DNA of 64,000 nt from an uncultured Clostridia bacterium (GTDB lineage: Bacteria; Bacillota; Clostridia; Christensenellales; Borkfalkiaceae): positions 1 through 64,000 of the forward strand of contig CANQET010000007.1 in the NCBI GenBank assembly GCA_947595585.1. Direction: 5' to 3'. Both the position numbers and the translations under genes were made by a program. The notes under the pieces are model-generated. The model was given only the letters and a program-made list of their open reading frames with translations, was not told the origin of the DNA and made no database searches. Below, piece after piece: positions 1 through 8,701 of the stretch. Positions within the stretch are counted from its first letter, which is position 1. Each line of letters opens with the position of its first letter.

Positions 1-1
1 G

Positions 2-820
2 GAAGCGGGCGGCGTTGTTCTCATGCGCGGCTACAAAGATTACCTCAACGGCTACACGGATGACAAGGGAGAATATCGTAAGGGATATATCGACCTCGTT
101 TCCGAATTGCAGGACGGCTTCCCTCTTGAAGAAGAGCGCATTACGGGAGAAGAACGGCAGAAGCAGTTCATCCGCCTCTTCGGCGCGCTACTTCGGATGC
201 GTAACCTTCTCACCTGTTACGACGATTTCAAAGAGGATGACGTCCTTTCCGAGCGCGACCTGCAGGACTACTGCGGACGGTATCAGGACCTTCGTGACGA
301 GCGGAAGGCAAAAGCGGCACGCGGTGAGAAAGAGGATATCAGCGACGACATTGTATTCGAGATCGAACTCATCAAACAAATTGAGATCAATATCGACTAT
401 ATTCTGCTCCTCGTCACAAAGTATCACGATACTCATTGCCAAGATAAAGAGGTTCTCGTCACCATTCGCAAGGCAATCGACGCAAGTCCCGAACTTCGCA
501 GCAAGAAGGCGCTCATCGAAAACTTTATTGCCGGCATTACCGACGTTACGGACGTGATGATCGAATGGCACGAATACGTTGCTGCCGAAAAGGAGAAGCA
601 GCTTTCGGAAATCATTGCAGAGGAGAACTTGAAAGACGAGGAGACGAGAAAATTTATTGCAAACGCCTTCCGTGATGGAGAAGTGCGCACAACAGGGACG
701 GATATCGACAGGATTATGCCGCCGATTTCCCGTTTCGGCGGGGGCGACCGCGCCAAGAAAAAGATGACCGTGATCGAGAAAATCAAGGCTTTCTTTGAGC
801 GTTTCTTAGGAATCGGGTAA
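2..820 (+). CDS. hsdR: Type I restriction enzyme HsdR, C-terminal part (truncated by window edge)
   Basis: The reading frame is already open at base 2 and reads EAGGVVLMRGYKDYL, the usual stretch after the helicase domain of type I restriction subunit R, where the C-terminal helical domain begins. The rest (about 270 residues) is charged, helical and ends with a basic tail (AKKKMTVIEKIKAFFERF). HsdR is the ATP-dependent translocase and nuclease subunit of the HsdRMS complex. The nuclease and helicase domains, and any hsdM/hsdS, would lie upstream of the window. Recognition rests on the domain pattern only, as no catalytic motif is inside the window. The ATG at 23 is internal, not a start. Confidence 0.7.
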   Translation, partial: EAGGVVLMRGYKDYLNGYTDDKGEYRKGYIDLVSELQDGFPLEEERITGEERQKQFIRLFGALLRMRNLLTCYDDFKEDDVLSERDLQDYCGRYQDLRDERKAKAARGEKEDISDDIVFEIELIKQIEINIDYILLLVTKYHDTHCQDKEVLVTIRKAIDASPELRSKKALIENFIAGITDVTDVMIEWHEYVAAEKEKQLSEIIAEENLKDEETRKFIANAFRDGEVRTTGTDIDRIMPPISRFGGGDRAKKKMTVIEKIKAFFERFLGIG

Positions 821-1022
821 GGGAGTACATTGCGAGAAGCATATCGTCGGAGGAGACACCGTGTGTATGCACATCCTTCAGGCAATGAGCTCACCATGCA
901 CGGAGAATGCCCTGGTCTTCTTGCGCAAAACAGGCGCAAGGCGCAAAGGCAGGGGTTTTGTACTAATCTCCCTTTTTTCGACATAGATTAGAATATCTTT
1001 TGTCGGAAAGAGGGGGATTTTT

Positions 1023-1274
1023 ATGTGGTCGATCGAAGAACGGGTCGTGCGGTGCGGGAAATATATCGTGGAAACGGGGTGTACCGTGCGCACATGCGCA
1101 TCCGTCATGGGTACGAGTAAATCCACTGTTCATAAAGACGTCACGGAGCGGCTTTCCGTGCTCGATCCCGCCCTCGCTGCGCGCGTGAAGGCGGTGCTCG
1201 AAGTCAACCTGAGCGAGCGGCACATCCGCGGCGGGGAGTCCACGCGGAAAAAATACGCCGCCCGACGCAAATAG
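1023..1274 (+). CDS. spoIIID: Sporulation transcriptional regulator SpoIIID
   Basis: 83 residues, the normal family length. It carries the family hallmarks GKYIVETGCTVR, a helix-turn-helix GTSKSTVHKDVTERL and the C-terminal basic box RHIRGGESTRKKY. In Bacillus SpoIIID is a mother-cell DNA-binding protein that works with sigma-E and sets up the switch to sigma-K. A strong SD (GAGGGGG) lies 6 nt before the ATG. CATAGATTA at 982-990 resembles a sigma-E/K minus-10 element, but I see no convincing minus-35. The gene stands alone between restriction systems, and a hairpin overlaps its stop codon. Confidence 0.93.
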   Translation: MWSIEERVVRCGKYIVETGCTVRTCASVMGTSKSTVHKDVTERLSVLDPALAARVKAVLEVNLSERHIRGGESTRKKYAARRK

Positions 1275-1286
1275 CGTCAGACGGGC
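1260..1286 (+). terminator. Hairpin overlapping the spoIIID stop, possible terminator
   Basis: GCCCG-ACGC, an AAATA loop, GCGT, a 4-nt bulge, then CGGGC. The T-tract after it is short (ACTTTTG), so termination strength is uncertain. Confidence 0.45.
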
Positions 1287-1289
1287 GCC

Positions 1290-1536
1290 GATACTTTTGA
1301 AGCGTCTTCCGAGCAAATTTTTGCCGATTCTTATAGACGAAGTCGCCTCACTATAGTTGAAGTTCTTCCCCGATGGATGAAGTCCATGCCCCAAGTATTG
1401 AACCCCATTTATATATATTGGGTTTGTTTTTTGCGTTGAAGACAATTTACTATAGTTGAAGATTTTTCGATGGTTGAAGCACATATTCTATGCATTGAAC
1501 CCCATTTATGCATATGGGGTTTTACATTGAAATCGC
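1290..1536. repeat. Mosaic repeat of TTGAAG/TTGAAC units, two related halves
   Basis: This fills the gap between spoIIID and res. The motif (A/G)TTGAA(G/C) recurs about every 13-30 bases with variable spacers. Two halves, about 1351-1430 and 1452-1527, are imperfect direct copies about 100 bases apart; both run CTATAGTTGAAG, then CGATGG-TGAAG, then ATTGAACCCCATTTAT. Each half ends in an inverted repeat (AACCCCAT...ATGGGGTT in the second) that could act as a weak terminator at the 3' end of res. No coding potential seen. Confidence 0.6.
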
Positions 1537-1543
1537 TTCATCA

Positions 1544-4519
1544 TCATACTCCAAGTACTTCGTTGATGATTTGCCGCATTTGCTTGTTACCAAGCTGGGT
1601 ACGGAAATTCACCTTATAACCATCCGCAGCGAGAGTATTAAAGAATACATCCGCACATTTGATTTTTACTTCTTCAATGCCGCGAAGGTCAGTTTTGCCT
1701 TCCACATCCTTCGTTTCAACGACGATATTCAGGACTTTTGTGCCGTCTTTATGCTTTACCACATACATGAAATCGGGGCTGTAAGTGCCACCAGCGATTG
1801 TTGGTATGGCGATACTGTTTCGGGGAATTTTCCCATAGACAACAACTTCGTCAATATCCGCGAGTAAATTATCTTTTTCAAGCGGCGAGTCGCAAGCATA
1901 GGCATCATAAAGATACTTTTCACTCGGCGTTCCTTCGACGAATTTGACCCCGATTCTTCCCTGCGCAATTTCAGAGAGGGGCGTGCCGTCAGCGTGAGTT
2001 AAAGCCGTTGCACCAACAGGCGTCGCGCTTGCTCGATAACTAAATCTCCCTGCAAGTTTCTTTACTTTCCATTCCGCAAATTTTCCGCAGAACGCCGCGA
2101 CCGAACTTTCATTGAAAAACTTTTGCTCTATCGTCCCATGTTTTTTGGCGTATGCGCATATCGCGGAATGAAGTATTTCGATGGGAACGCCCGTTACATT
2201 GGATATTCGCTTCAAAAACACATGATAGGGAATCGGGCGGTTTACCGAATATTGTACGCCCGAGGCGGTTTCAATACTCATTTGCTTTTCGCCGCCGCGA
2301 ATAACATCACGACGACTGCTCATTGTCAGTTCCACGAATACGTCCGTTTCGAGCAGTGTTTGAATCTCGTCCTGCAAATCTGCATTCAGATCGTCGTCAT
2401 AGAAAAGCAAATATCGTTTATTGATCGTTTCCCAAAGTTCTTTCAATTCGGCATAGACAGCCGGACGGATTTTGATTGGATGAGCCTTTTCTTTATTGCG
2501 GTCTTTCACCTTGCCCGAAGCCAAGCCTGTCTTAAAGTCTGGGTATTCGGCAAAAAACGCATCACGATTTTCCGGTCGGATATTATAATGCCTATCAATG
2601 TAATGCTTTCCATACAGATCATCGAAAAGGTCATCGGCGGAGATACCAAGCTTTTTCGCAACGGTTTTAAGTTTTTCTTCGCTGATCATGATGGCATGAG
2701 GCGTTTCGCTGTTGATTTGTTCAACAAGTTTCTCCGCAAAATCGGCTTCCGTAAAATCAACAATATAGTTGAGCGTGAACTCCTCGTTTGCGATTCGATT
2801 TCCGTTTTCGTCTACGGGCAAACGAAGCCCGCGCCCGACTTCCTGCAACTTACTGATTTCACTACCGCTTGAACGAAGTTTTGCAATGGTAAAGACATTT
2901 GGATTATCCCAACCCTCTTTGAGCGTCCATTTAGAGAACAGAAAGCGTCTGGTATTATAACTTCCATCATCGTTTTGGAAAGAAAGCAGCTTCTTTTTGC
3001 CGTGCAAAATGTCATTGACTTCTTCTGCGATTTTTTCATCGGAGTCGTCATTGTCCTGTGCAAAGTATCCTGCATGGCAACCCGAGATGTTTGCAAGGCT
3101 TGCTTGTAGGTAAGCGCGATATTCCGCTTCATACTCGTTAAGCCCCGCAATGGTTTTCTCGATTTGTTCTCGCAAAAGCCGCTCAAAGGTCGTCAAAAGG
3201 TAGGGAGCTTTTCCATCATCTCCAATGCGGTATGAGGGAATGTCGTCTATAAAAAACAATGCCAGCGTTTTGATTTTGAAGGTGCGCCCGCAAAAATTTT
3301 CCTTTTCGGCTTCAAAATGTCTTTGCAGGGCAAGGCGCAGCATTTGTTCCTGATAGGACGTCATGTAAATATCAACGTCAAGTTCTTCTCCTGCTACCTT
3401 TACGATCCCGTTGGAAAATTCTACGGAAGTTTTGTCGATTGCGGAAATCGTGATCCCCTCGAAGGCATCACTGATGATCGATAGAGAGTCGCCCGTTTTG
3501 AGCGTATATGTTTTCGTTGGCTCGTCACGTTTTTTGAATTGGAAGTGTACACACTCTTTGCTTTCAATGGACGTGATTTTGACTTTTTCTTCCTTTTTTG
3601 AGACAGGTTCAAAATGCTCTTTGGCAACGCCCTTGATAAGCCCTTGATTAAAGGATTTACAAGCGTCGAGGTCGTAAAGAAGATTTTGATAATCTTTTAC
3701 GCTGATTTTCTCTTTCCCCTTCCCGGATATCGTATCGGGGAACGTGGCTCCGAATCGTATAATGCACTGTGGCTTGATTTCTTCCGTAATGGCCGAAAAA
3801 GCCTTTTGGTCGCGTGTAAAACGATGCGGTTCGTCTATCAATACGAAAGGTTTTGTGGCGCGCAAAGCATCATAAGGACGATAAAATCCCTCTGCACCAT
3901 AGTCATAGTCGGCTCTCCACAGTAGCCCTACGTCTTTCCCGTTTCTCTTTTGATTGCTCGTCAAAAGCGACATATTGACAAGCAGGACGTAGATTTTCTT
4001 TGTGCTTTGGCAAGAGCCTCTTACAAAATCGCTGACGACCGCAGGGAAATAACTTCTTTTATTCTTCTGCGCCTTTACTGCCTCCAATACGCCGAGTTCA
4101 ATCTCTGTGCCATAGCCACAGGAATCGGAAAAATGACGGCGGACATAATCATCGCGCAGGAATTGTGCCGTACCCGCTTTGATGGCGAGGGAAGGTACAA
4201 CAATGATAAACTTATTGATGCCATATCGTTGATTTAATTCGTAAATGACTTTTGTATAGACATATGTTTTCCCCGTGCCCGTTTCCATTTTAACATCCAA
4301 GTTCAAAAACTCGGAGGGAGAATGAAAACCGCGATACTCCGGCACAAGGTTTTTTTGTACAGTTTGTATATTTGAGGCGATTTTGACGTCGTGCAAATCG
4401 AGCCGAGGATTTTCATAAAACTGTTTAGGTGAATCGAAATAAACCCCGTCGAACACTTTGCAAACTGCGTCAACGGCGTCTTGCTGATGGGGCAAATCTT
4501 TTTGTAAGAGCAATTCCAT
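1544..4519 (-). CDS. Type III restriction endonuclease, Res subunit
   Basis: 991 residues, normal for Res. An SF2 helicase core comes first: Q-like motif DLPHQQDAV, Walker A METGTGKT at 78-85, motif II variant IDEPHRF, and motif VI QEVGRGLRLP. A C-terminal PD-(D/E)xK nuclease follows (SPDFMYVV then VVETK). Res cuts DNA as a complex with Mod after ATP-driven communication between two head-to-head sites. It sits 12 nt downstream of mod on the same strand. Base composition is clearly more AT-rich than the flanking housekeeping genes, which suggests horizontal acquisition. All expected motifs look intact. Confidence 0.93.
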   Translation of the reverse strand: MELLLQKDLPHQQDAVDAVCKVFDGVYFDSPKQFYENPRLDLHDVKIASNIQTVQKNLVPEYRGFHSPSEFLNLDVKMETGTGKTYVYTKVIYELNQRYGINKFIIVVPSLAIKAGTAQFLRDDYVRRHFSDSCGYGTEIELGVLEAVKAQKNKRSYFPAVVSDFVRGSCQSTKKIYVLLVNMSLLTSNQKRNGKDVGLLWRADYDYGAEGFYRPYDALRATKPFVLIDEPHRFTRDQKAFSAITEEIKPQCIIRFGATFPDTISGKGKEKISVKDYQNLLYDLDACKSFNQGLIKGVAKEHFEPVSKKEEKVKITSIESKECVHFQFKKRDEPTKTYTLKTGDSLSIISDAFEGITISAIDKTSVEFSNGIVKVAGEELDVDIYMTSYQEQMLRLALQRHFEAEKENFCGRTFKIKTLALFFIDDIPSYRIGDDGKAPYLLTTFERLLREQIEKTIAGLNEYEAEYRAYLQASLANISGCHAGYFAQDNDDSDEKIAEEVNDILHGKKKLLSFQNDDGSYNTRRFLFSKWTLKEGWDNPNVFTIAKLRSSGSEISKLQEVGRGLRLPVDENGNRIANEEFTLNYIVDFTEADFAEKLVEQINSETPHAIMISEEKLKTVAKKLGISADDLFDDLYGKHYIDRHYNIRPENRDAFFAEYPDFKTGLASGKVKDRNKEKAHPIKIRPAVYAELKELWETINKRYLLFYDDDLNADLQDEIQTLLETDVFVELTMSSRRDVIRGGEKQMSIETASGVQYSVNRPIPYHVFLKRISNVTGVPIEILHSAICAYAKKHGTIEQKFFNESSVAAFCGKFAEWKVKKLAGRFSYRASATPVGATALTHADGTPLSEIAQGRIGVKFVEGTPSEKYLYDAYACDSPLEKDNLLADIDEVVVYGKIPRNSIAIPTIAGGTYSPDFMYVVKHKDGTKVLNIVVETKDVEGKTDLRGIEEVKIKCADVFFNTLAADGYKVNFRTQLGNKQMRQIINEVLGV

Positions 4520-4531
4520 ACGACGTCTCCT

Positions 4532-6442
4532 TTAATAGCGCACGTCGAAGTTGATGCGAAGATTTTTTTCAGTATCCTTTAAGCGCATCAAATTTGCTTT
4601 CAATTCTTCACGCTGCGTCCAAGTAAAGCTATACCCAAAAAGAACGACGTTTTCCGGATTGAAATTCCCGTCCGTCACATATTTATCGACCAAAGCGGAA
4701 ATGGCATCTCGCGTAAGGTCGTTTGTAATAAGATACAGATGCTTGTCCTTCCAAAACGCTTTATAGCCCGCAAGATCGACTTCCTCATAGGAGGAAGTCA
4801 GTCCATAACCATCTCGCAATAACCATGTCGCCAAAATGGTGGGCAGACCAAATTCTTGCAAAAAGTTATTCTCTGCAGCATCAAGCCTGTTCGGATCGAA
4901 TTTTTCAAGCCTATCCAAAGTGTCGGCAGAAGGCTCTTGCAAAATATAATGACGGAAGCCGAGATCGGCGGTGGTTTGGGGATGCGTTTCCTTGATTTTC
5001 CTGGCGGCACGAATAATGCGCTCGTATCCGATATAGTCAAGCGTATGCGGCAACCCGATAGATTCTAAAAAATCTATTTCCCTTTGTATTTTGGTTTTAG
5101 ATTCCCTCGGTTCTTGTAATTTCTCGTGCAAATCATCATTGATTTGCACCATGATAAATTTATTTGCATTCTGTTCATCTACATTCATGCTCATAATCGC
5201 TTCTGCTGTTGTAGCGGAGCCAGAAAAGAAATCCATTATTATACTGTTTTTTATGTCAGCGATTTTCAGAATATGAGCAATTAAATCAACGGGTTTTGGA
5301 TAATCAAACACATCCGCGCCCATAAGTTTTATCAAGTGTGCTGACGCACTTTGTGTGGTACCGCAATCATTAAATATGTTTTCTGGAATAATATCGATTT
5401 CCGCAGGTCTGATTTTTTGTCTTGGAACGGCATCATATTTCGGCGAATCGCCCCAGTAAATATCTCCATTTGAAATCAAGAGGTCCATTTCATCTTTTGA
5501 AACCTGCCATTGTCTTGTCCATACAATGCCAGAAGGTGAGGTAATCGAAAAATAATTTGGATGCATAGGATTGGAGCGTTCCTCACTAAAGGAAATACTC
5601 CCCGAAAACCATTTCCCTTTGGGATCATTGTCCGGATTTTCAAAATTATATGAAGTAAATTTTATATCATTCCATTCTCCAACATTTTTTAATTGACGTC
5701 CATAGCATAACACATATTGCTCAAGAGTTCTCGAATGGGCATCCTTCTTTCCTTTCCCATGTAGCCACATAAAATTGTTAATGAAATTCTCTTCTCCAAA
5801 CACATCATCACAAAGAAGCTTCAAATTTGCTTGTTCGTTATCATCAATGGAAATGAAAATAACGCCGTCATCAGAAAGCAAATCCCGCGCAAGAAGCAGG
5901 CGAGGATACATAAACATCAGCCAAGCAGAATGAGATGCCGAGCCGCGCTTTGTCAAATCAAGAATCCGTTGCGCTTGCTCAGGCTCGATACTCAACTTTA
6001 CAACGAGTTCATCTGCCGTAAAATTAAAGCTGTCGTTATAGACAAATCCGTCCGAGCCGGTATTGTAGGGCGGATCGATATAAATACATTTTATGCTGTG
6101 CGCATACGACTTCAATAAATGCTTTAACCCATCAAGATTGTCGCCGCTTATATAAATATTTTGACTGTTGGCATTTTCAGGCTTGGCATTATGTTCTTCA
6201 TCGGGAACGACGACGGTAGTCGTATCCACGGAGGCGAGCAAGCGAGCATAGTTCTTGCCGAGGAATTTAAGCTCGTATCCCTCGTGGCTGATGGCAACTT
6301 TATCGGTCAAATATTCTTGAAACCGCTCAATGTCAAACGTGCCGTCCGCACGGAAGCAGGACGGGAAGTTTTCACGGAGTACCGCCATTTCACGGTCGTT
6401 CGGATTTACGGCGTCATTTTTTGCAATCGTATCTTTCAGCAT
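4532..6442 (-). CDS. Type III restriction-modification DNA methyltransferase, Mod subunit
   Basis: 636 residues. Motif IV DPPYNTG (with GSDGFVYND) lies in the N-terminal third and the AdoMet-binding motif (MDFFSGSATT) lies after the central target-recognition region, the order of beta-class N6-adenine methyltransferases. Mod methylates one strand of an asymmetric site and supplies specificity to Res. The start is fixed by AGGAG 8 nt upstream and a good promoter at 6462-6490. The middle (about residues 230-390) is the most AT-rich part, as expected of an exchanged recognition domain. I see no simple-sequence tract that would make it phase-variable. Confidence 0.93.
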   Translation of the reverse strand: MLKDTIAKNDAVNPNDREMAVLRENFPSCFRADGTFDIERFQEYLTDKVAISHEGYELKFLGKNYARLLASVDTTTVVVPDEEHNAKPENANSQNIYISGDNLDGLKHLLKSYAHSIKCIYIDPPYNTGSDGFVYNDSFNFTADELVVKLSIEPEQAQRILDLTKRGSASHSAWLMFMYPRLLLARDLLSDDGVIFISIDDNEQANLKLLCDDVFGEENFINNFMWLHGKGKKDAHSRTLEQYVLCYGRQLKNVGEWNDIKFTSYNFENPDNDPKGKWFSGSISFSEERSNPMHPNYFSITSPSGIVWTRQWQVSKDEMDLLISNGDIYWGDSPKYDAVPRQKIRPAEIDIIPENIFNDCGTTQSASAHLIKLMGADVFDYPKPVDLIAHILKIADIKNSIIMDFFSGSATTAEAIMSMNVDEQNANKFIMVQINDDLHEKLQEPRESKTKIQREIDFLESIGLPHTLDYIGYERIIRAARKIKETHPQTTADLGFRHYILQEPSADTLDRLEKFDPNRLDAAENNFLQEFGLPTILATWLLRDGYGLTSSYEEVDLAGYKAFWKDKHLYLITNDLTRDAISALVDKYVTDGNFNPENVVLFGYSFTWTQREELKANLMRLKDTEKNLRINFDVRY

Positions 6443-6461
6443 GATAATATCTCCTATGATG

Positions 6462-6490
6462 ATTATAGCATAAAATCATTCATAAAGCAA
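6462..6490 (-). promoter_or_regulatory. Sigma-A promoter of mod-res
   Basis: On the minus strand, TTGCTT, 17-nt spacer, TATAAT, about 20 nt before the mod start. The remaining gap up to 6692 holds one imperfect hairpin near 6578-6605 (AACAG...CTGTT) and nothing else I recognise. Confidence 0.75.
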
Positions 6491-6692
6491 GTCATCATCA
6501 TAGCGCAAAAAATAAAAATGGTTTTTAGGCGTGTGCCTGTCTTGAAAACAAGCGCGCCGATCGTCGCAGAGTGATTTGCGGCAAGTAAAAACAGCGGGGA
6601 AGGGGTTCCTCACTGTTTTATAAAAGTTTTGCGCTCACCGCGTTTACAATTTCATCCAACCGCTGTCGTCTTTCATCGAACCGCGTTCACAT

Positions 6693-7667
6693 TCACTTCA
6701 GATAGGTTTTGTAGAATTGCTCGATCTTGCCGAAGGGGATGATCTCCACCCGGTCGTAAAGATCGGTATGCACGGCGCCGGGGATGATGAGAAGCTCCTT
6801 GTTGTCGCCGCGAAGAAGCCGGAAGGCGTCGCGGGAGAAGTAGCAGGAGTGGGCCTTCTCCCCGTGGACGAGCAGCACCGCGCTCTCGATCTCGTTCGCG
6901 TAGGCGAGGATGGGCTGGTTGAGGAAGGAGAGGGCGGAAGTTGCATTCCAACCCGCATTGGAGTTGAGGCTGCGTACGTGGTATCCGCGCTTTGTCTTGT
7001 AATAATCATAGTAATCCTTTACGAAGAAGGGCGCATCCGGGGGAAGCGGATCGACGACGCCGCCCGCCCGAAGATAAGTCCCGTTGCGGAAGTCTTCCGT
7101 GCGCTGCGCGGCGAGGGTACGCCGCTTTTCCATACGGGCCTCGGCGCTGTCTTCCGCATCGAAGTAGCCCTTGGCGTTGACGCGCGTCATATCATACATC
7201 GTGGAGGCGACGGTCGCCTTGATTCTCGGATCGATCGCCGCGGCGTTGAGCGCCATCCCGCCCCAGCCGCAGATGCCGAGGATGCCGATCTTTGCGGGAT
7301 CGACCCGCGGGTGCACGCTGAGGAAGTCCACGGCGGCGCAGAAGTCCTCGGTATTGATATCGGGCGAGGCGACATTGCGCACGTCCCCGCCGCTCTCTCC
7401 CGTGAAGGAGGGGTCGAAGGCGAGGGTGAAGAAGCCCCGCTCGGCGAGGATCTGGGCATAGAGCCCCGAACATTGTTCCTTTACGGCGCCGAACGGGCCG
7501 CATACGGCCACCGCGGCGAGTGCATCTCCCGACTTGGGGAGATAGAGGTCGGCGGCGAGCGGAATGCCGTAACGATTGCAAAACACCGCCTTTTCATGGA
7601 GCACTTTTTCGCTCCGTGCAAAGGTCTTATCCCACGCTTCGGTGAGCGGCAAATTGATTTTATCCAT
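6693..7667 (-). CDS. Alpha/beta hydrolase (dienelactone hydrolase / X-Pro peptidase-like)
   Basis: 324 residues from the ATG at 7667, chosen for the AGGGGGT SD 6 nt upstream; an upstream in-frame ATG lies before the promoter. The nucleophile elbow reads GICGWGG, so the usual serine (GxSxG) is replaced by cysteine, as in dienelactone hydrolase and its relatives. The oxyanion region is VCGPFG, an acid may lie in LLVHGEKAHS, and the catalytic His is in PGAVHTDL near the C-terminus. Substrate unknown. Monocistronic, divergent from the VUT gene. Confidence 0.8.
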   Translation of the reverse strand: MDKINLPLTEAWDKTFARSEKVLHEKAVFCNRYGIPLAADLYLPKSGDALAAVAVCGPFGAVKEQCSGLYAQILAERGFFTLAFDPSFTGESGGDVRNVASPDINTEDFCAAVDFLSVHPRVDPAKIGILGICGWGGMALNAAAIDPRIKATVASTMYDMTRVNAKGYFDAEDSAEARMEKRRTLAAQRTEDFRNGTYLRAGGVVDPLPPDAPFFVKDYYDYYKTKRGYHVRSLNSNAGWNATSALSFLNQPILAYANEIESAVLLVHGEKAHSCYFSRDAFRLLRGDNKELLIIPGAVHTDLYDRVEIIPFGKIEQFYKTYLK

Positions 7668-7737
7668 ATAGGTACCCCCTGTTTTTTCGCTTTCCCGCCC
7701 TATGTGCGCCGATCCGCGCATGCGGGAGAGCAAGTTT

Positions 7738-7766
7738 ATTGTAACGCGGCGAAGGCGGTTTGTCAA
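7738..7766 (-). promoter_or_regulatory. Sigma-A promoter of the hydrolase gene
   Basis: Minus strand TTGACA, 17-nt spacer, TACAAT. It predicts a leader of about 65 nt containing a short CCGCATGCGCGG hairpin. Confidence 0.75.
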
Positions 7767-7818
7767 CCCATTTTTGAAAAGACGGCGGAAGTTTTGGCGG
7801 GGATGGGGCGAAAAACGC

Positions 7819-7847
7819 TTTACAGAGCGGGGACGGGGGTGTATAAT
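7819..7847 (+). promoter_or_regulatory. Sigma-A promoter of the VUT-SDR operon
   Basis: TTTACA, 17-nt spacer, TATAAT. The predicted transcript start is near 7854, giving a leader of about 92 nt that folds as described in the next entry. Confidence 0.8.
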
Positions 7848-7854
7848 AAACAGT

Positions 7855-7939
7855 GCGGCGGGATGTTCCTTGCAAAACCATCCATGCCGCATTTCCGCAG
7901 CAAGCGGGAAGCGCCACGGCGCAATAAAAAACAAGGAGG
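7855..7939 (+). promoter_or_regulatory. Structured leader with loop-to-SD pseudoknot, preQ1-riboswitch-like
   Basis: A stem GCGGC(g)GGATG pairs with CATCC(at)GCCGC (7855-7865 with 7879-7890) and presents a 13-nt loop. TCCTTG in that loop (7867-7872) is perfectly complementary to CAAGGA of the SD (7932-7937). One or two small hairpins (CCGC-AGCAA-GCGG and GCGC-CACG-GCGC) and an A-rich run AATAAAAAA lie between. This is the layout of preQ1-II/III aptamers: hairpin, loop pairing with the SD, inserted hairpin, A-rich strand. The downstream gene is of the queuosine-precursor transporter family. I could not match every conserved aptamer base. Confidence 0.5.
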
Positions 7940-7945
7940 CTTCGC

Positions 7946-8701
7946 ATGAAGCAAAAACTCAAGGCCTTTTTTACGGAGTACAGGCTGCTCCTTTCCGCGG
8001 TTTCACCGTTCACGTTCGCCCTCTTCCTCATCTCTGTTTTCGCGATGAATTTGCTCGCCAACAAGAGCATCGACCTGCCCTTCGGCTGGCTCGCGCTCGA
8101 TTGCGGCATCCTCGTCTCGTGGGTCGCCTTTCTGTGCATGGACATGCTCACCAAGCGCTACGGCCCCAAAGCGGCGACGATGCTCTCCCTCACCGCCATC
8201 GCGATCAACCTGCTCTTCTGCCTCGTTCTGTATCTTGCGAGCCTCATTTTGGGCACATGGGGTGCGTTTTACGACTTCGGCGAGCAGACGGTCATCAACG
8301 AAGCCCTCGATTCCACCATCGGGGGGACGTGGTACGTCGTCCTCGGCAGCACGACGGCTTTTGTCGCCTCGACGCTCGTCAATAACTTTGCGAATTACGG
8401 CATCGGGAAGCTCTTCAAGAAGAACCCAGATGGCTTTCTTGCCTACGCCTGCCGCGCGTATCTCTCCACGGCGATCGGGCAATTCGTCGATAATCTCGTT
8501 TTCGCGCTCATCGTGAGCTATTTCTTCTTCGGCTGGTCGATCGTGCAGTGCGTCACCTGTGCCGCGACGGGCATGGTCGCAGAGCTCCTCGTGGAGGCGC
8601 TCTTCTCGCCGCTCGGCTTCCGCGTCCTCAAAATGTGGGAAAAGCGGGGCATGGGGGAGGAATATCTCAAGTATCTCCGCGAAAAAAAGGAGACGGCATG
8701 A
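7946..8701 (+). CDS. VUT family transporter (queuosine precursor transporter-like, YhhQ)
   Basis: 251 residues with about six to seven hydrophobic helices. It has the family features VSWVAFLCMDMLTKRYGPKAA near helix 3, a polar NNFANYGIGK segment, and the helix AIGQFVDNLVFALIVSYF. YhhQ/QueT-class proteins import preQ0/preQ1 or queuosine for tRNA modification. It has a strong SD (AAGGAGG) and the SD-sequestering leader described above. The stop overlaps the start of the SDR gene (ATGA). Assignment to the VUT family is firm; the substrate is inferred from family and leader. Confidence 0.82.
   Translation: MKQKLKAFFTEYRLLLSAVSPFTFALFLISVFAMNLLANKSIDLPFGWLALDCGILVSWVAFLCMDMLTKRYGPKAATMLSLTAIAINLLFCLVLYLASLILGTWGAFYDFGEQTVINEALDSTIGGTWYVVLGSTTAFVASTLVNNFANYGIGKLFKKNPDGFLAYACRAYLSTAIGQFVDNLVFALIVSYFFFGWSIVQCVTCAATGMVAELLVEALFSPLGFRVLKMWEKRGMGEEYLKYLREKKETA

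Noticed and set aside
821-1022. Small RNA gene between hsdR and spoIIID
   Set aside because: Only one 7-bp hairpin (CTTGCGC/GCGCAAG near 920-940) is seen, without T-tract or matching RNA family.
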